Shown here piece by piece: positions 16,801-24,598 of a stretch of DNA of 54,436 nucleotides. The number at the start of each line of letters is the position of its first letter. Positions within the stretch are counted from its first letter, which is position 1. This DNA is from Betaproteobacteria bacterium RIFCSPLOWO2_02_FULL_63_19 (GTDB taxonomy: Bacteria; Pseudomonadota; Gammaproteobacteria; Burkholderiales; SG8-39), in assembly GCA_001770415.1 (NCBI GenBank), contig MEQX01000082.1:1-54436 (forward strand), in the 5' to 3' direction. A model generated the notes under the pieces. It ran no database searches and was not told the origin of the DNA. It saw only the letters and a list, made by a program, of their open reading frames with translations. A program made the position numbers and the translations under genes.

Positions 16801-18452
16801 TGCTGGACCTGGGCTCGGTCGACACCAGTATCGACTATCAGTTGACCTCGACCACCCAGTACAACAAGACCACCGACATGCTGGCGATCACGCCGTTGAT
16901 GGCGAACATGACGACGGGCGATACGGTGGCCTTCGACACCATCAGCCCGAACGCCAGGTTTTACGTTGCCCTGCACTACGATGCCGGCGCCGATTTCGAT
17001 GTGTTGCTCGATGGCCGTCTGGCGGTCGCGGGCACGACGCTGTACGACCTCACGCCGGGCAGCAATGCGCCGATCGACCTTGGCCATACGATTTCGCCGA
17101 GAACCGCGGTTGCCGATATCCAGAGCCTGCTCGCGGATGCAGGCTTGGGCGCGCTGAATCTGGGCGGAGAGCTGGACGTGGGCAAACTGGTGCTGGTCGA
17201 TTTCGACTCGTCCAAACTCGAACCCTTCGAGGTGCCGTTTATCGGGACGCTGACCGAAGACGTCGTCAGCATCACCTTGCAGTTCCCCACCGTGGCCACC
17301 GAGGGCAGGCAAGCGGCATTCAGCAATGGCTACTACGAGGAGGGCGGCCTCATTGCCGTGGACTTCTCCGAGATCACCGGCGCCGTGCTCAATCTGGTCA
17401 ACGCCAGACTGGATTACAGCCCGGAATTGAGAGAAAAAATACCAGGTCTGGGCAGTCTTTACGACACGCAGAACTTCGACCAGTTGGTGGACCAGGCCTT
17501 GAAAGCGTTCATGGGAACGCTGCTGGACGTCCTGGACGGCCAGAGCGAGGAAGTGCCGATTTTCCTCATCGACGCCACGGATGAAACCAGCAGCTCGTTC
17601 GTACTTGCCAACCTGTGGCCCGATTCCACCATGACCTCGACGCTTGGCGGTGACACCGCATCGCTGGGGTTCTATGCCTCCTACGGCGAGAGCGCGCCGG
17701 TGATTCACATCAACTTCGATATCGATCAGGCCGTCGCGTTCGTGGTCAACGAAATCGTGAAACTCGCCGTTGATGTGGCGACCGAAGGAGCGGCACATTC
17801 GGTTCTCGCGGCGATCCCCACGATCAACCCGCTCGACCTGACGCTCGGCCTGGACACCATCCTGAAAGTGTTGCAGATGGATCAGGCCAGCAGGGACCTG
17901 GTGGGCAAGTTCTTCGATCTGAACATCAACTTCCAGGCCGCGGACGTGGACGCGCACGCCACGACCAAGTTCTCGCAGGAATTCACCCTGTCGGTCGATG
18001 ACATGTCCTACCTCGTCACGTTGGAGGATGGCGCGCAGCAGGCGTTCACCGCCAACGGAACCGGAAGCCTGCTCATCGCCGATGCCGGCAGCCATGATCT
18101 CAACGGCGATGGCGCGGTCGAATATACTCTCGATATCGTGCCCGCGGCCATGTTCTCCAACGACACCGAGCTCGGCTTTGGCATCGGCTACACACTGGAC
18201 TTCATGAAGGGCAGTATGGGAGCGGGGATCAAACTCCCGCTGGGTGAACTGCTCGGCATCAACTCCGACTGGTTGACGCTCGATATTCCGCTGGTCGATG
18301 TCGCGCTGGGCCCGCTGCTGCGCGTGCAGGGCGACCTGGACGTTCTGGATGTCGATGTCTTTGAAGGGCGTTTCGACCTGGATCTGGGATCCGCCAGTGT
18401 TGCGAGCGCGGTGGACGTCGAACTCGTCGGTATTGACAGCTCGTTGGTCTGA
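13851..18452 (+). CDS. Large VCBS-repeat surface protein with a central amphipathic helical block
   Basis: The 1533-residue acidic protein has an N-terminal beta-rich domain (1-130) and two VCBS repeats (about 131-241 and 242-350). Each VCBS repeat contains DVDNGDHQHY, W-T-Y-x-L and a closing TNDGP. Cadherin-like or Ig-like domains follow (about 351-560, with ANDTDVDNGH and ENDAP), then another beta domain to about 690. Residues 736-963 switch to long alanine-rich amphipathic helices full of Tyr, Trp and Phe at roughly 11-residue intervals (for example AYAWAQGVYGK, AYNEAVRVYNE). The last 570 residues are again beta-rich. No cysteine-rich region or Sec signal is visible; VCBS proteins usually leave the cell by type I secretion, but no exporter lies in the window. 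A surface adhesin is the usual role; the helical part is unexplained. The strong ribosome site supports the ATG. Confidence 0.85.
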   Translation: MAVSPVSLSRTPQAKDDLFDSSVTEDGLRATLDVVGNDLGGATKRLYSLDNGDDERDLLSADPTSVGGDVSAAGARIWITDDGKVGYDASAVSARFQSLAVGQFSDDSFAYAIQLGNGTISTAKATVRIVGANDGPQITSVGQTGVVQEDRTTSVNGQVTASDVDNGDHQHYSLWGDGAGTYGSMNVETASGEWTYALRNGAANVQALAAGESHVETFTVRVTDDWGATADQAVEVTVTGTNDGPQITSGEQNGAVKEDQTLDASGQVTATDVDNGDHQHYAVQGSAAGSYGSLMIDSNTGVWTYSLASASADVQALAQGESHIEILAVRVSDDFGAHSDQVVEILVEGTNDGPEAVADTAAADENQWIFVDVLANDTDVDNGHRFTLQQVSMATGNGIAAVSGNQLAFDPGSNFDYLNVGDNAAVVVSYEMTDEHGAASASTATLTLAGENDAPLVAAALVSDTDEDTAAYGIDLLDGATDVDRGSVLRAVNLVEANGKGGWVLDGNVITINPDYFGEELDDGQFEKLSFNYEVADEHGAAVSQSLTVNIAGITDAPSLEVTTSAGARVNEITLSITSQPARSERVALTFGDVPAGARILDAATGQDVTAGLPSYIGTREFKLILAADTDEYDDLSITATGYRDDGSAIGATVRTIDIAYDVVATTETLNFSSNNQNIWGNFPGIIDFHEYIPFVGDTPMVWDAQTERWTDVASDYWRSGKFSLVDVDLDTNKIVSIAQAQAKGTLDAAKAVFDTTAYVIDDAVQRAYDAAKALFADAEYTFWYVARGVDQAVKDTFKLAQDAYAWAQGVYGKAWNDFNVVATGVYNLAASAYQGFMDYYNSFDPAWRWLNDAAKVVADGVWSAAQWAYGEANKVWSDVKTWFDNTATAAYNEAVRVYNEAAGAVEQAAIDAFNGAKAEFAKAQKIYDDAKAWVLGEAQKVYDGVLKGVNDTLTAIASKVDFNSKVSVDAEVFAKAGLQVDAVLDLGSVDTSIDYQLTSTTQYNKTTDMLAITPLMANMTTGDTVAFDTISPNARFYVALHYDAGADFDVLLDGRLAVAGTTLYDLTPGSNAPIDLGHTISPRTAVADIQSLLADAGLGALNLGGELDVGKLVLVDFDSSKLEPFEVPFIGTLTEDVVSITLQFPTVATEGRQAAFSNGYYEEGGLIAVDFSEITGAVLNLVNARLDYSPELREKIPGLGSLYDTQNFDQLVDQALKAFMGTLLDVLDGQSEEVPIFLIDATDETSSSFVLANLWPDSTMTSTLGGDTASLGFYASYGESAPVIHINFDIDQAVAFVVNEIVKLAVDVATEGAAHSVLAAIPTINPLDLTLGLDTILKVLQMDQASRDLVGKFFDLNINFQAADVDAHATTKFSQEFTLSVDDMSYLVTLEDGAQQAFTANGTGSLLIADAGSHDLNGDGAVEYTLDIVPAAMFSNDTELGFGIGYTLDFMKGSMGAGIKLPLGELLGINSDWLTLDIPLVDVALGPLLRVQGDLDVLDVDVFEGRFDLDLGSASVASAVDVELVGIDSSLV

Positions 18453-19117
18453 GCGTCGCTGGGGCTTGACTGAGTCGATTGCGATGTTCCGGGGGCGGGG
18501 TCCGGCGTCGCGATTCCGGACTTGAGGGGCCGCCGGACGCTCTGCAGGCCCGCCTTTCGCCTGCCCGGAAACACAAGCGCCTCGATGAAAAGATACACCG
18601 CCTGCGCGCAGGCGCTCGGGCATATTCCGAAACATTACGATAATCGCGGCGTTCCGTCGCCAAGATAGCCCCGGGCTCCAGATTCATTGGGCGGTCCAAT
18701 GCGGCAGTCGTTCCACCGTCGAATTGGTCGCGAACGGAGCGAGAGTTCCCGATTACTCTCCCGAGCGAAAACGGCGCTTGAACCTGGCCGAAAATTTCGC
18801 CATGCCGATTATGTCAAGCGCGCTTTGCCGTAACCGCTCTGGTTTCCGCTGTTCGTTATTTGCCGCTACGGTGCGCGCGACAAGATCATGGACAAATTGC
18901 GCCAGTCCGCTTTTCGCAACGGGGTATGTCGGCTTCGGACAGCCCAGCGGTCACTCACCAGAGTGCCGTAGGCACACTGGAAGCACAACCTAAATGCGCA
19001 GCAGGGATGTTCCATGCATGTCGGTGCACTTAAACTCTTCCCTGATTTCCAACGGAAACCTGCCTAGGATGTTCACTTGGGAACATGGAGACACGCTGAT
19101 TCTGTAGGGATCTGACA
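18453..19117. other. Gene-free right flank of the island
   Basis: No convincing gene lies here. The segment holds the right 47-nt repeat (18769-18815) and a short GCACACTGGAAGCACA motif at about 18973-18989 that resembles one near the left end. GC-rich sequence just after the VCBS stop shows no clear terminator. Open frames are short and carry no family signature. Confidence 0.55.
18769..18815 (+). repeat. 47-nt island repeat, right copy
   Basis: This is the second copy of the sequence at 9888-9934, with three single-base differences (T/C, T/C and C/T). It lies about 320 nt after the VCBS stop, in direct orientation to the left copy. Confidence 0.75.
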
Positions 19118-19157
19118 CGTTCGCAATGCGAAGGTCGGGAGTTCGATCCTCCTCGTC
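19118..19157 (+). repeat. Island boundary repeat, right copy (tRNA-Ala 3' half)
   Basis: This is an exact 40-nt copy of tRNA-Ala positions 9619-9658. The 5' half of the tRNA is absent and the end reads CCCA instead of TCCACCA, so it is not a functional tRNA. It is the expected attR-type scar at the far end of the island. Confidence 0.85.
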
Positions 19158-19169
19158 CCATTCGACTCA

Positions 19170-19196
19170 AAGGCCAGACGCGTTCTGGCCTTCTTC
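19170..19196 (+). terminator. Intrinsic terminator-like hairpin outside the island
   Basis: AAGGCCAGA at 19170-19178 pairs with TCTGGCCTT at 19184-19192 around a 5-nt loop, followed by CTTCT. It lies 12 nt after the tRNA fragment, so it is plausibly the original terminator of tRNA-Ala before the island separated them. The U-tract is interrupted, so efficiency is uncertain. Confidence 0.6.
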
Positions 19197-19402
19197 TCGC
19201 CCTTCGTTGCGCATTTTCTTCGGCGGCGCTTGTTCCTTCGGAACGAAGAGCTATGCCGTGCAACGGACGCGGGGGTCGGACTGCCGTTCCTGCCGGATTG
19301 GACACGCCCTCGATCGTGGAAGGAGGCGGGGACCGACTCGAGCGTCATGCTTCAGGTCGACGTGCTGTGACGATGACCAGGCGTCTGGATTCTCGCCGGC
19401 TT

Positions 19403-19455
19403 TATGATCGTCATCACCATTATCACGATCACCTCCATGATGATGATGATGAAGT
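19403..19455. repeat. Imperfect CAT/GAT triplet tract
   Basis: About 50 nt are made of ATC, ACC, CAT and GAT triplets, including five consecutive ATG/GAT-type units at 19437-19452. It lies just beyond the stop of the leftward Fic gene. In one frame it would encode a run of His and Asp, but no ORF with a credible start uses it. It is probably simple-sequence DNA. Confidence 0.5.
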
Positions 19456-19460
19456 TGGAG

Positions 19461-20654
19461 CTACGAAGGACCCGGCAAGGGGTGACCCCTTTGCTCGTTG
19501 GCAAGCCGCGCGATGAGTGCAGTAAGCAGCCGTATGTCCCCGGCGGAACTCGCTTGTTCCAGCGCGTTCATATATTGGGTCCGTTGGTCAACCGGGATAA
19601 CCGTCCAGATATGTCCGGCCGCTGCCAGCATGAGATTCATCAGGAATCTGGCGATACGGCCGTTCCCGTCCATATAAGGATGAATGTAGACCAAAACAAC
19701 GTGGCCCAGCACGGCGCGCACCGCTGGATCCTGTTCGGTCTCAAGCAATTCAAAAAGCACCGGCATGCATTCCCGAACGGCTTCTTTCGATGGCGGGACA
19801 TGCTGTGCGCCGCGGATGAACACTTGCTCATTTCGATATCCGGCCAAGTCAGCCGGTTTCAAGATGCCAGCCTGGACGCCGGGGCTGAACAGAGCCTGGA
19901 ACCAGCGGGAAAGACTTTGGCGAAATACCGCACCCGGATTTTCTCCTTGGACGATCCGTACCAGGTCCACTTTGACGACGTTATGCGTTTCCCAATAACC
20001 TCGCGCTGCCATGGCGTCACGAGTGGCCTGATCTGCAGCGTTGTCGTTCGGATTCCAATCTCCGCTGCAAACCTTTTCGATGAGTTCCGCGGTGACGCGA
20101 TAGCCTTCGATCGACAAGGAGTGGTAGGCGTCGGTCGCGTAGCGCGCTTCGACATCTTTCAGCAGTGCATCGATATCAATTTGAAGCGCTTGGGCCGCAG
20201 GGAATACCTCGATAACGGGCTGTCTCATGGCAGCCCACACCAGTCGCAACCTCTGAACGTCGGGTGACTCGGCGCGCCCGCCCGGGGGCAACGCGGGAAG
20301 TGGTCTCGCAAACGGGTTCACCTCATTCACCGTATAGCCGGCAGAGCGCATGGCGCCGAGAATTTCCTCGGCGACGGCCGGCCGACCAGACGCGCGAAAG
20401 GCACCCGCGATGCGGCCCGCTACCGCGGAATGGGAGCCGGTCAGCAGCAGGTGCGAGACATCCGAAGCGTCAGGCAACGAATACAACGCAACCTGGATTG
20501 CCATTGGACTATGGACATACAGCGTAGGGCTGGCGGCCACGAGTGCCTCGGGGAGTTCGGCAAGACGCAGGCCTGCGCAATCGTGAACTGGCGACGACGC
20601 GAGAAGCCCGGGTGCTCGATAGATGAAGAGGGAGCAGCCATGCGGCAGCTGCAC
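19461..20654 (-). CDS. Fic family protein, probably N-terminally truncated
   Basis: The Fic motif HPYMDGNGRIAR lies near residue 315, with the catalytic His and the phosphate-binding GNGR loop intact, so AMP transfer from ATP to a target hydroxyl is expected. A class II inhibitory motif (S-x-x-x-E-G in YHSLSIEGYR near residue 170) precedes it, as in self-inhibited Fic proteins. Upstream of that, residues 1-130 look like the back half of an AbiEi-like regulatory domain (LPDASDVSHLLLTGSHSAVA). The only start in the frame is a GTG at 20654. The family-like sequence continues upstream (RGPVQLWATDG) to an in-frame stop near 20708 without an ATG, so the N-terminal winged helix appears to be lost. 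Expression is therefore uncertain. It is divergent from the second fic gene. Confidence 0.75.
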   Translation of the reverse strand: MQLPHGCSLFIYRAPGLLASSPVHDCAGLRLAELPEALVAASPTLYVHSPMAIQVALYSLPDASDVSHLLLTGSHSAVAGRIAGAFRASGRPAVAEEILGAMRSAGYTVNEVNPFARPLPALPPGGRAESPDVQRLRLVWAAMRQPVIEVFPAAQALQIDIDALLKDVEARYATDAYHSLSIEGYRVTAELIEKVCSGDWNPNDNAADQATRDAMAARGYWETHNVVKVDLVRIVQGENPGAVFRQSLSRWFQALFSPGVQAGILKPADLAGYRNEQVFIRGAQHVPPSKEAVRECMPVLFELLETEQDPAVRAVLGHVVLVYIHPYMDGNGRIARFLMNLMLAAAGHIWTVIPVDQRTQYMNALEQASSAGDIRLLTALIARLANEQRGHPLPGPS

Positions 20655-20956
20655 GGTCTGGTTTGTACCGTCCGTGGCCCATAACTGAACTGGGCCCCGT
20701 TCCTGGACCTACAACGTGAGCATCGTGAACAGCCCGAGCGCGAACACCACGTCCGCACGGTCGGGGTGGCGAATTTCCCGGCCGACTACGCGCTGGATGC
20801 GACGGTTGTCGCGCGCGCTGCGTGGCCACGGCGCAGCTTCGTCGTCGGGTGCAAGCCTCCGGCCGCGGTGGAATATATGAAAGAATTCTTTAACAGCTTG
20901 CCGATATAGTAAAGTATAGTTTAATATGGTGGCTGCGTATTAAAGACTCTTTCAAC
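20655..20956. other. Intergenic region between the divergent fic genes
   Basis: The left part (20655-20708) still codes in the frame of the leftward Fic protein, but has no start codon. From about 20710 to 20880 the minus strand has an open frame ending DRADVVFALGLFTMLTL, which looks protein-like but matches nothing I know and has no clear start; it may be a gene fragment. The last 70 nt are AT-rich and hold the promoter of the rightward fic gene. Confidence 0.45.
20899..20927 (+). promoter_or_regulatory. Promoter with TATAG repeats before the second fic gene
   Basis: TTGCCG at 20899-20904 and TTAATA at 20922-20927 are 17 nt apart and form a plausible sigma-70 promoter about 30 nt before the fic start. 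The spacer contains two TATAG copies (20906-20910 and 20916-20920) ten bases apart. They lie on one face of the helix and could be an operator for the protein's own C-terminal winged helix. Confidence 0.45.
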
Positions 20957-22108
20957 ATGGCACGGCTTACCGGGACTTACATTAGTACGACAACGGAAGG
21001 CGAGGCTGTTCAGGCCTTCGTGCCGGATACTTTGCCGCCGGCTGCGCCCCCACTTTTGCCCGACGCGTTCGATGCGCAAAACCGGGCGGCGGAACTGGCG
21101 CTTGCCCGGCTATCCGGCGTGTCGGGGCTTGTCCCCTCGGTCGATTGGCTGCTCTACAGCGCGGTTCGGAAGGAAGCGGTCCTGACCTCTCAAATCGAGG
21201 GAACGCAAGCAACCCTTACGGACTTGTTCGACGAAGAAGCCGGGCTTGACGTTGGCAACCCCGACGACCTCGAGGAAGTGACCAATTACCTGCGTGCCTT
21301 CCGGCTGGTGCGAGAGAACCTTCGAGACGCGAAGGGGCTGCCGATCGGCATTCGGCTGATATGCGATGCGCACCGCTCGTTACTCGATGGCGTGCGCGGA
21401 TCGAGCAAGCAGCCGGGCGAACTGCGGCGCTCGCAAAACTGGATCGGCCGCACTCGCCCGGGCAATGCGGTATTCGTTCCCCCTCCGCCCGATCATGTGC
21501 CGAAGCTACTCGGCGATCTGGAGAAGTTCATCCACGCCACATCGACTACGCTTCCGCCCCTAGTCAACATCGCACTGGTTCACGCCCAGTTCGAGACCAT
21601 CCACCCGTTTCTCGACGGCAACGGGCGAATTGGCCGCTTGCTGATCGCGGCGCTGCTTGAGCATTGGCGCCTGCTGCCCGAACCGCTGATGTACTTGAGC
21701 GGATACCTGAAGCGGCACCAGCCGGAGTATTACCGGCTGCTCGCAGGAATTCGCACCGAAGGCAACTGGGAGGCGTGGGTTTCATTTTTTCTCGAGGGTG
21801 TCGCTGCCGCTGCTGCTGAAGCCGAGCGAAGCATCATAGAGATTGCAACCTTGGTCACGACTGACCGGCGCCGTCTGCTCGATTCGCCAAAATCAGGTCC
21901 CGCCGCCTATCGTTTGTTCGAGCTGATGCCCATGATGCCGCGCTTCACGGTAGAACGCGTGCGACAGAAATTGAACACGAGCTTTCCGACTGCCAACGCG
22001 GCAATCAAGTTTCTCTGCGACCTCGGTGTCGTCATTGAGACGACAGGGCAGAAGAAGAATCGCCGTTTCAGTTACCGGGCGTACATCGAACTGTTGACGA
22101 AGGACTGA
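20957..22108 (+). CDS. Fic family protein with C-terminal winged helix
   Basis: This complete 383-residue protein has an N-terminal Fic_N domain, the class II inhibitory motif T-x-x-x-E-G in LTSQIEGTQATL near residue 78, and the Fic motif HPFLDGNGRIGR near residue 217. A C-terminal winged helix (about 310-375, FTVERVRQKLNTSFPTANAA) follows. Such proteins AMPylate protein targets and are kept silent by the inhibitory Glu until oligomeric state or ligand releases it. The winged helix suggests that it binds DNA and may control its own gene. It is intact, unlike the neighbouring leftward fic gene, and stands between the tRNA island and a leftward catabolic operon. The target is unknown. Confidence 0.9.
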   Translation: MARLTGTYISTTTEGEAVQAFVPDTLPPAAPPLLPDAFDAQNRAAELALARLSGVSGLVPSVDWLLYSAVRKEAVLTSQIEGTQATLTDLFDEEAGLDVGNPDDLEEVTNYLRAFRLVRENLRDAKGLPIGIRLICDAHRSLLDGVRGSSKQPGELRRSQNWIGRTRPGNAVFVPPPPDHVPKLLGDLEKFIHATSTTLPPLVNIALVHAQFETIHPFLDGNGRIGRLLIAALLEHWRLLPEPLMYLSGYLKRHQPEYYRLLAGIRTEGNWEAWVSFFLEGVAAAAAEAERSIIEIATLVTTDRRRLLDSPKSGPAAYRLFELMPMMPRFTVERVRQKLNTSFPTANAAIKFLCDLGVVIETTGQKKNRRFSYRAYIELLTKD

Positions 22109-22187
22109 CGCACGCGGGCATTCCGTGGCTGAAGTGGCTGCGCGACGAGGCTATCGATCAAATTGGATGCCAACTGTGGAAGTTGGG

Positions 22188-23456
22188 CTAACCTCGCCGG
22201 ACTCCGGCCGGCCCCAGTTGCGCCTGGGTCAAACCAGTGTTCGTGCGGCCCGCCCTTTCGGGAAGGAAGATTCCCGGCACAGGCTCGGAATAGGGGCCGG
22301 CACCGCCGCGGACCGGTATCAGGACGAGCCGGTCGAGATCGGCCGGTTTCTTGCCGGCGAGGGCGTCGTTCAGCCAATCCGCCAGCACGCCGAAGAAGCC
22401 CGTGCCGCCGAAATTCGACGTTCCGATGGGATTGTGGAAACCGTTTTCGATGACCCACAGTTCCTTGGGCGGCGGCACCAATCTATAGACATCGAGCACC
22501 TCCTCGATCGGACCGACGTCGTCGTATTCGCCGGCGCAGAACAGCGACGGGCAGGCGACGTTCGGCGCGAATTCGTCGATGACCAGTTGATCGGCGAAGG
22601 CATCGAATTCGTCTTCGTCGTGAATGTCGGCCATGTACATGCCCACCTGCTTGGAGCGCGGCGAGGCTTGCTCGAACAGCGCGCGCTTGGGTCCGTACGT
22701 AGCGGCAGCTGTGGCAATCGCCTTGACCCGGTCGTCGATCGCCGCGAGCTCCATGGCCCAATGGGAGCCGAATGAGTATCCCGTTACGACGAGGCGCTCG
22801 GCGTCGACTTCGCCGCGCGCACACAGCCAGTCCATCGACGCCTTCGCCGCACGGCGATAATTGTCCGCCGTGAGCCGGATCTTGCGGATATTGCTGGTGC
22901 CTTGCCCCGGCCCGTCGATCTGCAGGCAGTTGAGACCTCGCATGACATAGGGATGGTGCAGGGGGTCGAGGCGCGACTCCTTCGTCTGGTCCATGCCGGG
23001 CAGATGCAGCACCGTAGCCGCCTTTGGCCGCCCCGGCAGCATGTGAAAGACGCCCTGAATGAAGTTTTTCTCGAACGGGATTTCCACACGCTCGATCGGG
23101 TGGTCGGCGTAGTTGCTCATGCGCTCGAAACATTCGAGCAGCTTTCCATGGAGATAGATCTTTTCCGGATTGTCGTCCTCGTAGATGGCGTGCTGGGCCT
23201 CCCGGTAATACTCGCAGGCGTTCCAATAGAGCTCTGCGGCGGTCTGAAAATGCCCCGCCTTTTCGGCGGCCCGCGCGATGGTCTCGGTGTGGCGCGCGTG
23301 TTTTTCCACCACGCGCGGGATCATCTTGTAGCTCTTAACCTCAGCGGGCAGGGTACGCGCGTCCTGTGAAAAGCTGACGACACGCCCGGTCGTCTTGGTG
23401 AGGTAGTCGAGTATCCACTGCTGATTGTCGCGGCGGCGTTCAAGTTTCATGGTCAT
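22188..23456 (-). CDS. Alpha/beta hydrolase of the FrsA/dihydropseudooxynicotine-hydrolase group
   Basis: The 422-residue protein has a helical N-terminal cap (residues 1-125) and then an alpha/beta hydrolase core. The oxyanion region is VLHLPGMDQTKE near 148, the nucleophile elbow is VTGYSFGSHWAM near 225 (Ser in G-x-S-x-G-like GYSFGS), and the acid is in CAGEYDDVGP near 308. The catalytic His is in VIENGFHNP near 338. This layout matches 2,6-dihydroxypseudooxynicotine hydrolase-like C-C hydrolases and FrsA-type esterases. It is the last gene of a leftward set with a Bug receptor, a second hydrolase and a monooxygenase, so it probably cleaves an intermediate of the same catabolic route. The start at 23456 has GAGG upstream; 23450 is an alternative. 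Confidence 0.8.
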   Translation of the reverse strand: MTMKLERRRDNQQWILDYLTKTTGRVVSFSQDARTLPAEVKSYKMIPRVVEKHARHTETIARAAEKAGHFQTAAELYWNACEYYREAQHAIYEDDNPEKIYLHGKLLECFERMSNYADHPIERVEIPFEKNFIQGVFHMLPGRPKAATVLHLPGMDQTKESRLDPLHHPYVMRGLNCLQIDGPGQGTSNIRKIRLTADNYRRAAKASMDWLCARGEVDAERLVVTGYSFGSHWAMELAAIDDRVKAIATAAATYGPKRALFEQASPRSKQVGMYMADIHDEDEFDAFADQLVIDEFAPNVACPSLFCAGEYDDVGPIEEVLDVYRLVPPPKELWVIENGFHNPIGTSNFGGTGFFGVLADWLNDALAGKKPADLDRLVLIPVRGGAGPYSEPVPGIFLPERAGRTNTGLTQAQLGPAGVRRG

Positions 23457-23525
23457 GGTGTTTCGCCTCGAATATTCCGTGAAATCGCAGCTGTGCGAGG
23501 ATTCGCGTGCGCGGGACACGTACCG

Positions 23526-24491
23526 CTAGTCGAGAGTGACACCGATGTCTTTCACGATCTTGCCGTAGCTGGCGTACTGGGTCCGAATCAGCGCGGCGAG
23601 CTCTTCGGGCGAGGTGACATAGGGTTCGACGCCTCCCATCCGGTCGAAATTCTCCGCGATCTCCGGTCGTGCGAGAATCCTGTTCACTTCGGTGCGCAGC
23701 GTGGCGACGATCGCTGCGGGGGTGCCTGCCGGTGCGTAGATTCCTGCCCACGGATTGATACTGGCACCGGGATAGAACTCGCTGATGGTCGGTACTCCGG
23801 GAAAAGCCGACGAGCGCTTTTCCCCCGACAGGGCGATGGCGCGCAGCTTGCCTGAGCGGATTTGCCCGACAATCGACGCGCCGGAGAACATGGCTGCTAC
23901 CTGGCCTGCGACGAGCGCCGTCGTGGCCGGCCGACCGCCTTTGTACGGAACGTGCATGAGCTTGATCCCGGCGCGGGATTTCAGCAGCTCCATGATCAAC
24001 TGGTGCTGACTGCCGTTGCCTCCGGATCCGTAGGGGAGCGGCCGGTCGGCCTTGCGCGCGTACTCGATGAATTCCTGGAAATTCTTGACCGGCAGGGAAC
24101 TGTTGACCGCCATGACGAAATTGCTCAGAAATACGCTCGCGACCGGGATCAGATCCTTAAGCGGGTCGTAGCGCAGCTTGGCGTAGAGATGCGGGTTGAT
24201 GACTACCAGGCCCTCGGGACCCAGGAGCAGCGTGTAGCCGTCGGGGGTCGCCCTGGCCGTTATTTCGGAGGCAATCACCCCGTTCGAACCCGGGCGGTTC
24301 TCCACGACAACCGGCTTGTGAAAGACTTTACTCAGTTCCTGGCCGATCAGGCGTGCGACGAGATCCGGGGCGCCCCCGGGCGGAATGGGAACCATGATGC
24401 GGATCGCGCGTTCGGGGTACTGCGCGGACGCCTGGGCGACGAAAAACAAAGCGAGCGCAACGGTTGCGACACGCGCGAGAATCTTCTTCAT
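23526..24491 (-). CDS. Bug-family tripartite tricarboxylate transporter substrate-binding protein
   Basis: The 321-residue precursor has a clear Sec signal peptide (residues 1-24, cleavage after AQASA). The Bug/TctC fold follows: YPERAIRIMVPIPPGGAPD near the mature N-terminus, VVENRPGSNGVIA near 60, and HVPYKGGRPATTALVAGQV near 180. Bug proteins are periplasmic receptors, vastly expanded in Burkholderiales, that bind carboxylates and other small organics. No tctA/tctB permease genes are in the window, so it is an orphan receptor that may serve a distant permease or act in sensing. A GGGAGG site six bases upstream supports this start. Confidence 0.92.
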   Translation of the reverse strand: MKKILARVATVALALFFVAQASAQYPERAIRIMVPIPPGGAPDLVARLIGQELSKVFHKPVVVENRPGSNGVIASEITARATPDGYTLLLGPEGLVVINPHLYAKLRYDPLKDLIPVASVFLSNFVMAVNSSLPVKNFQEFIEYARKADRPLPYGSGGNGSQHQLIMELLKSRAGIKLMHVPYKGGRPATTALVAGQVAAMFSGASIVGQIRSGKLRAIALSGEKRSSAFPGVPTISEFYPGASINPWAGIYAPAGTPAAIVATLRTEVNRILARPEIAENFDRMGGVEPYVTSPEELAALIRTQYASYGKIVKDIGVTLD

Positions 24492-24598
24492 GTTTTGCCT
24501 CCCTGTTGTTGTGTTGCCGAAGTTGATGCTGACCAAATCCAATCCAAACGATGCCGTGAACGAACTCCGGGACGACGAACTGGATCCATTTCCCCGAG

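Noticed and set aside
16752..18635. Long minus-strand open frame opposite the VCBS gene
   Set aside because: Its composition is rich in Arg, His and Gln, as typical antisense shadows are, with no ribosome site; the plus-strand protein shows clear repeat domains.
19118..19160. A second tRNA-Ala gene
   Set aside because: Only the 3' half is present, without acceptor 5' strand, D-arm or a proper CCA end; it is an attachment-site copy.
19403..19455. His-rich short peptide resembling a histidine-operon leader
   Set aside because: No start with ribosome site, no attenuator hairpins and no his genes downstream; it is better explained as a triplet repeat.
20710..20880. Minus-strand frame ending DRADVVFALGLFTMLTL
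   Set aside because: It looks protein-like but has no start codon with ribosome site and no family I recognise; it may be a fragment, so it is mentioned only in the intergenic note.
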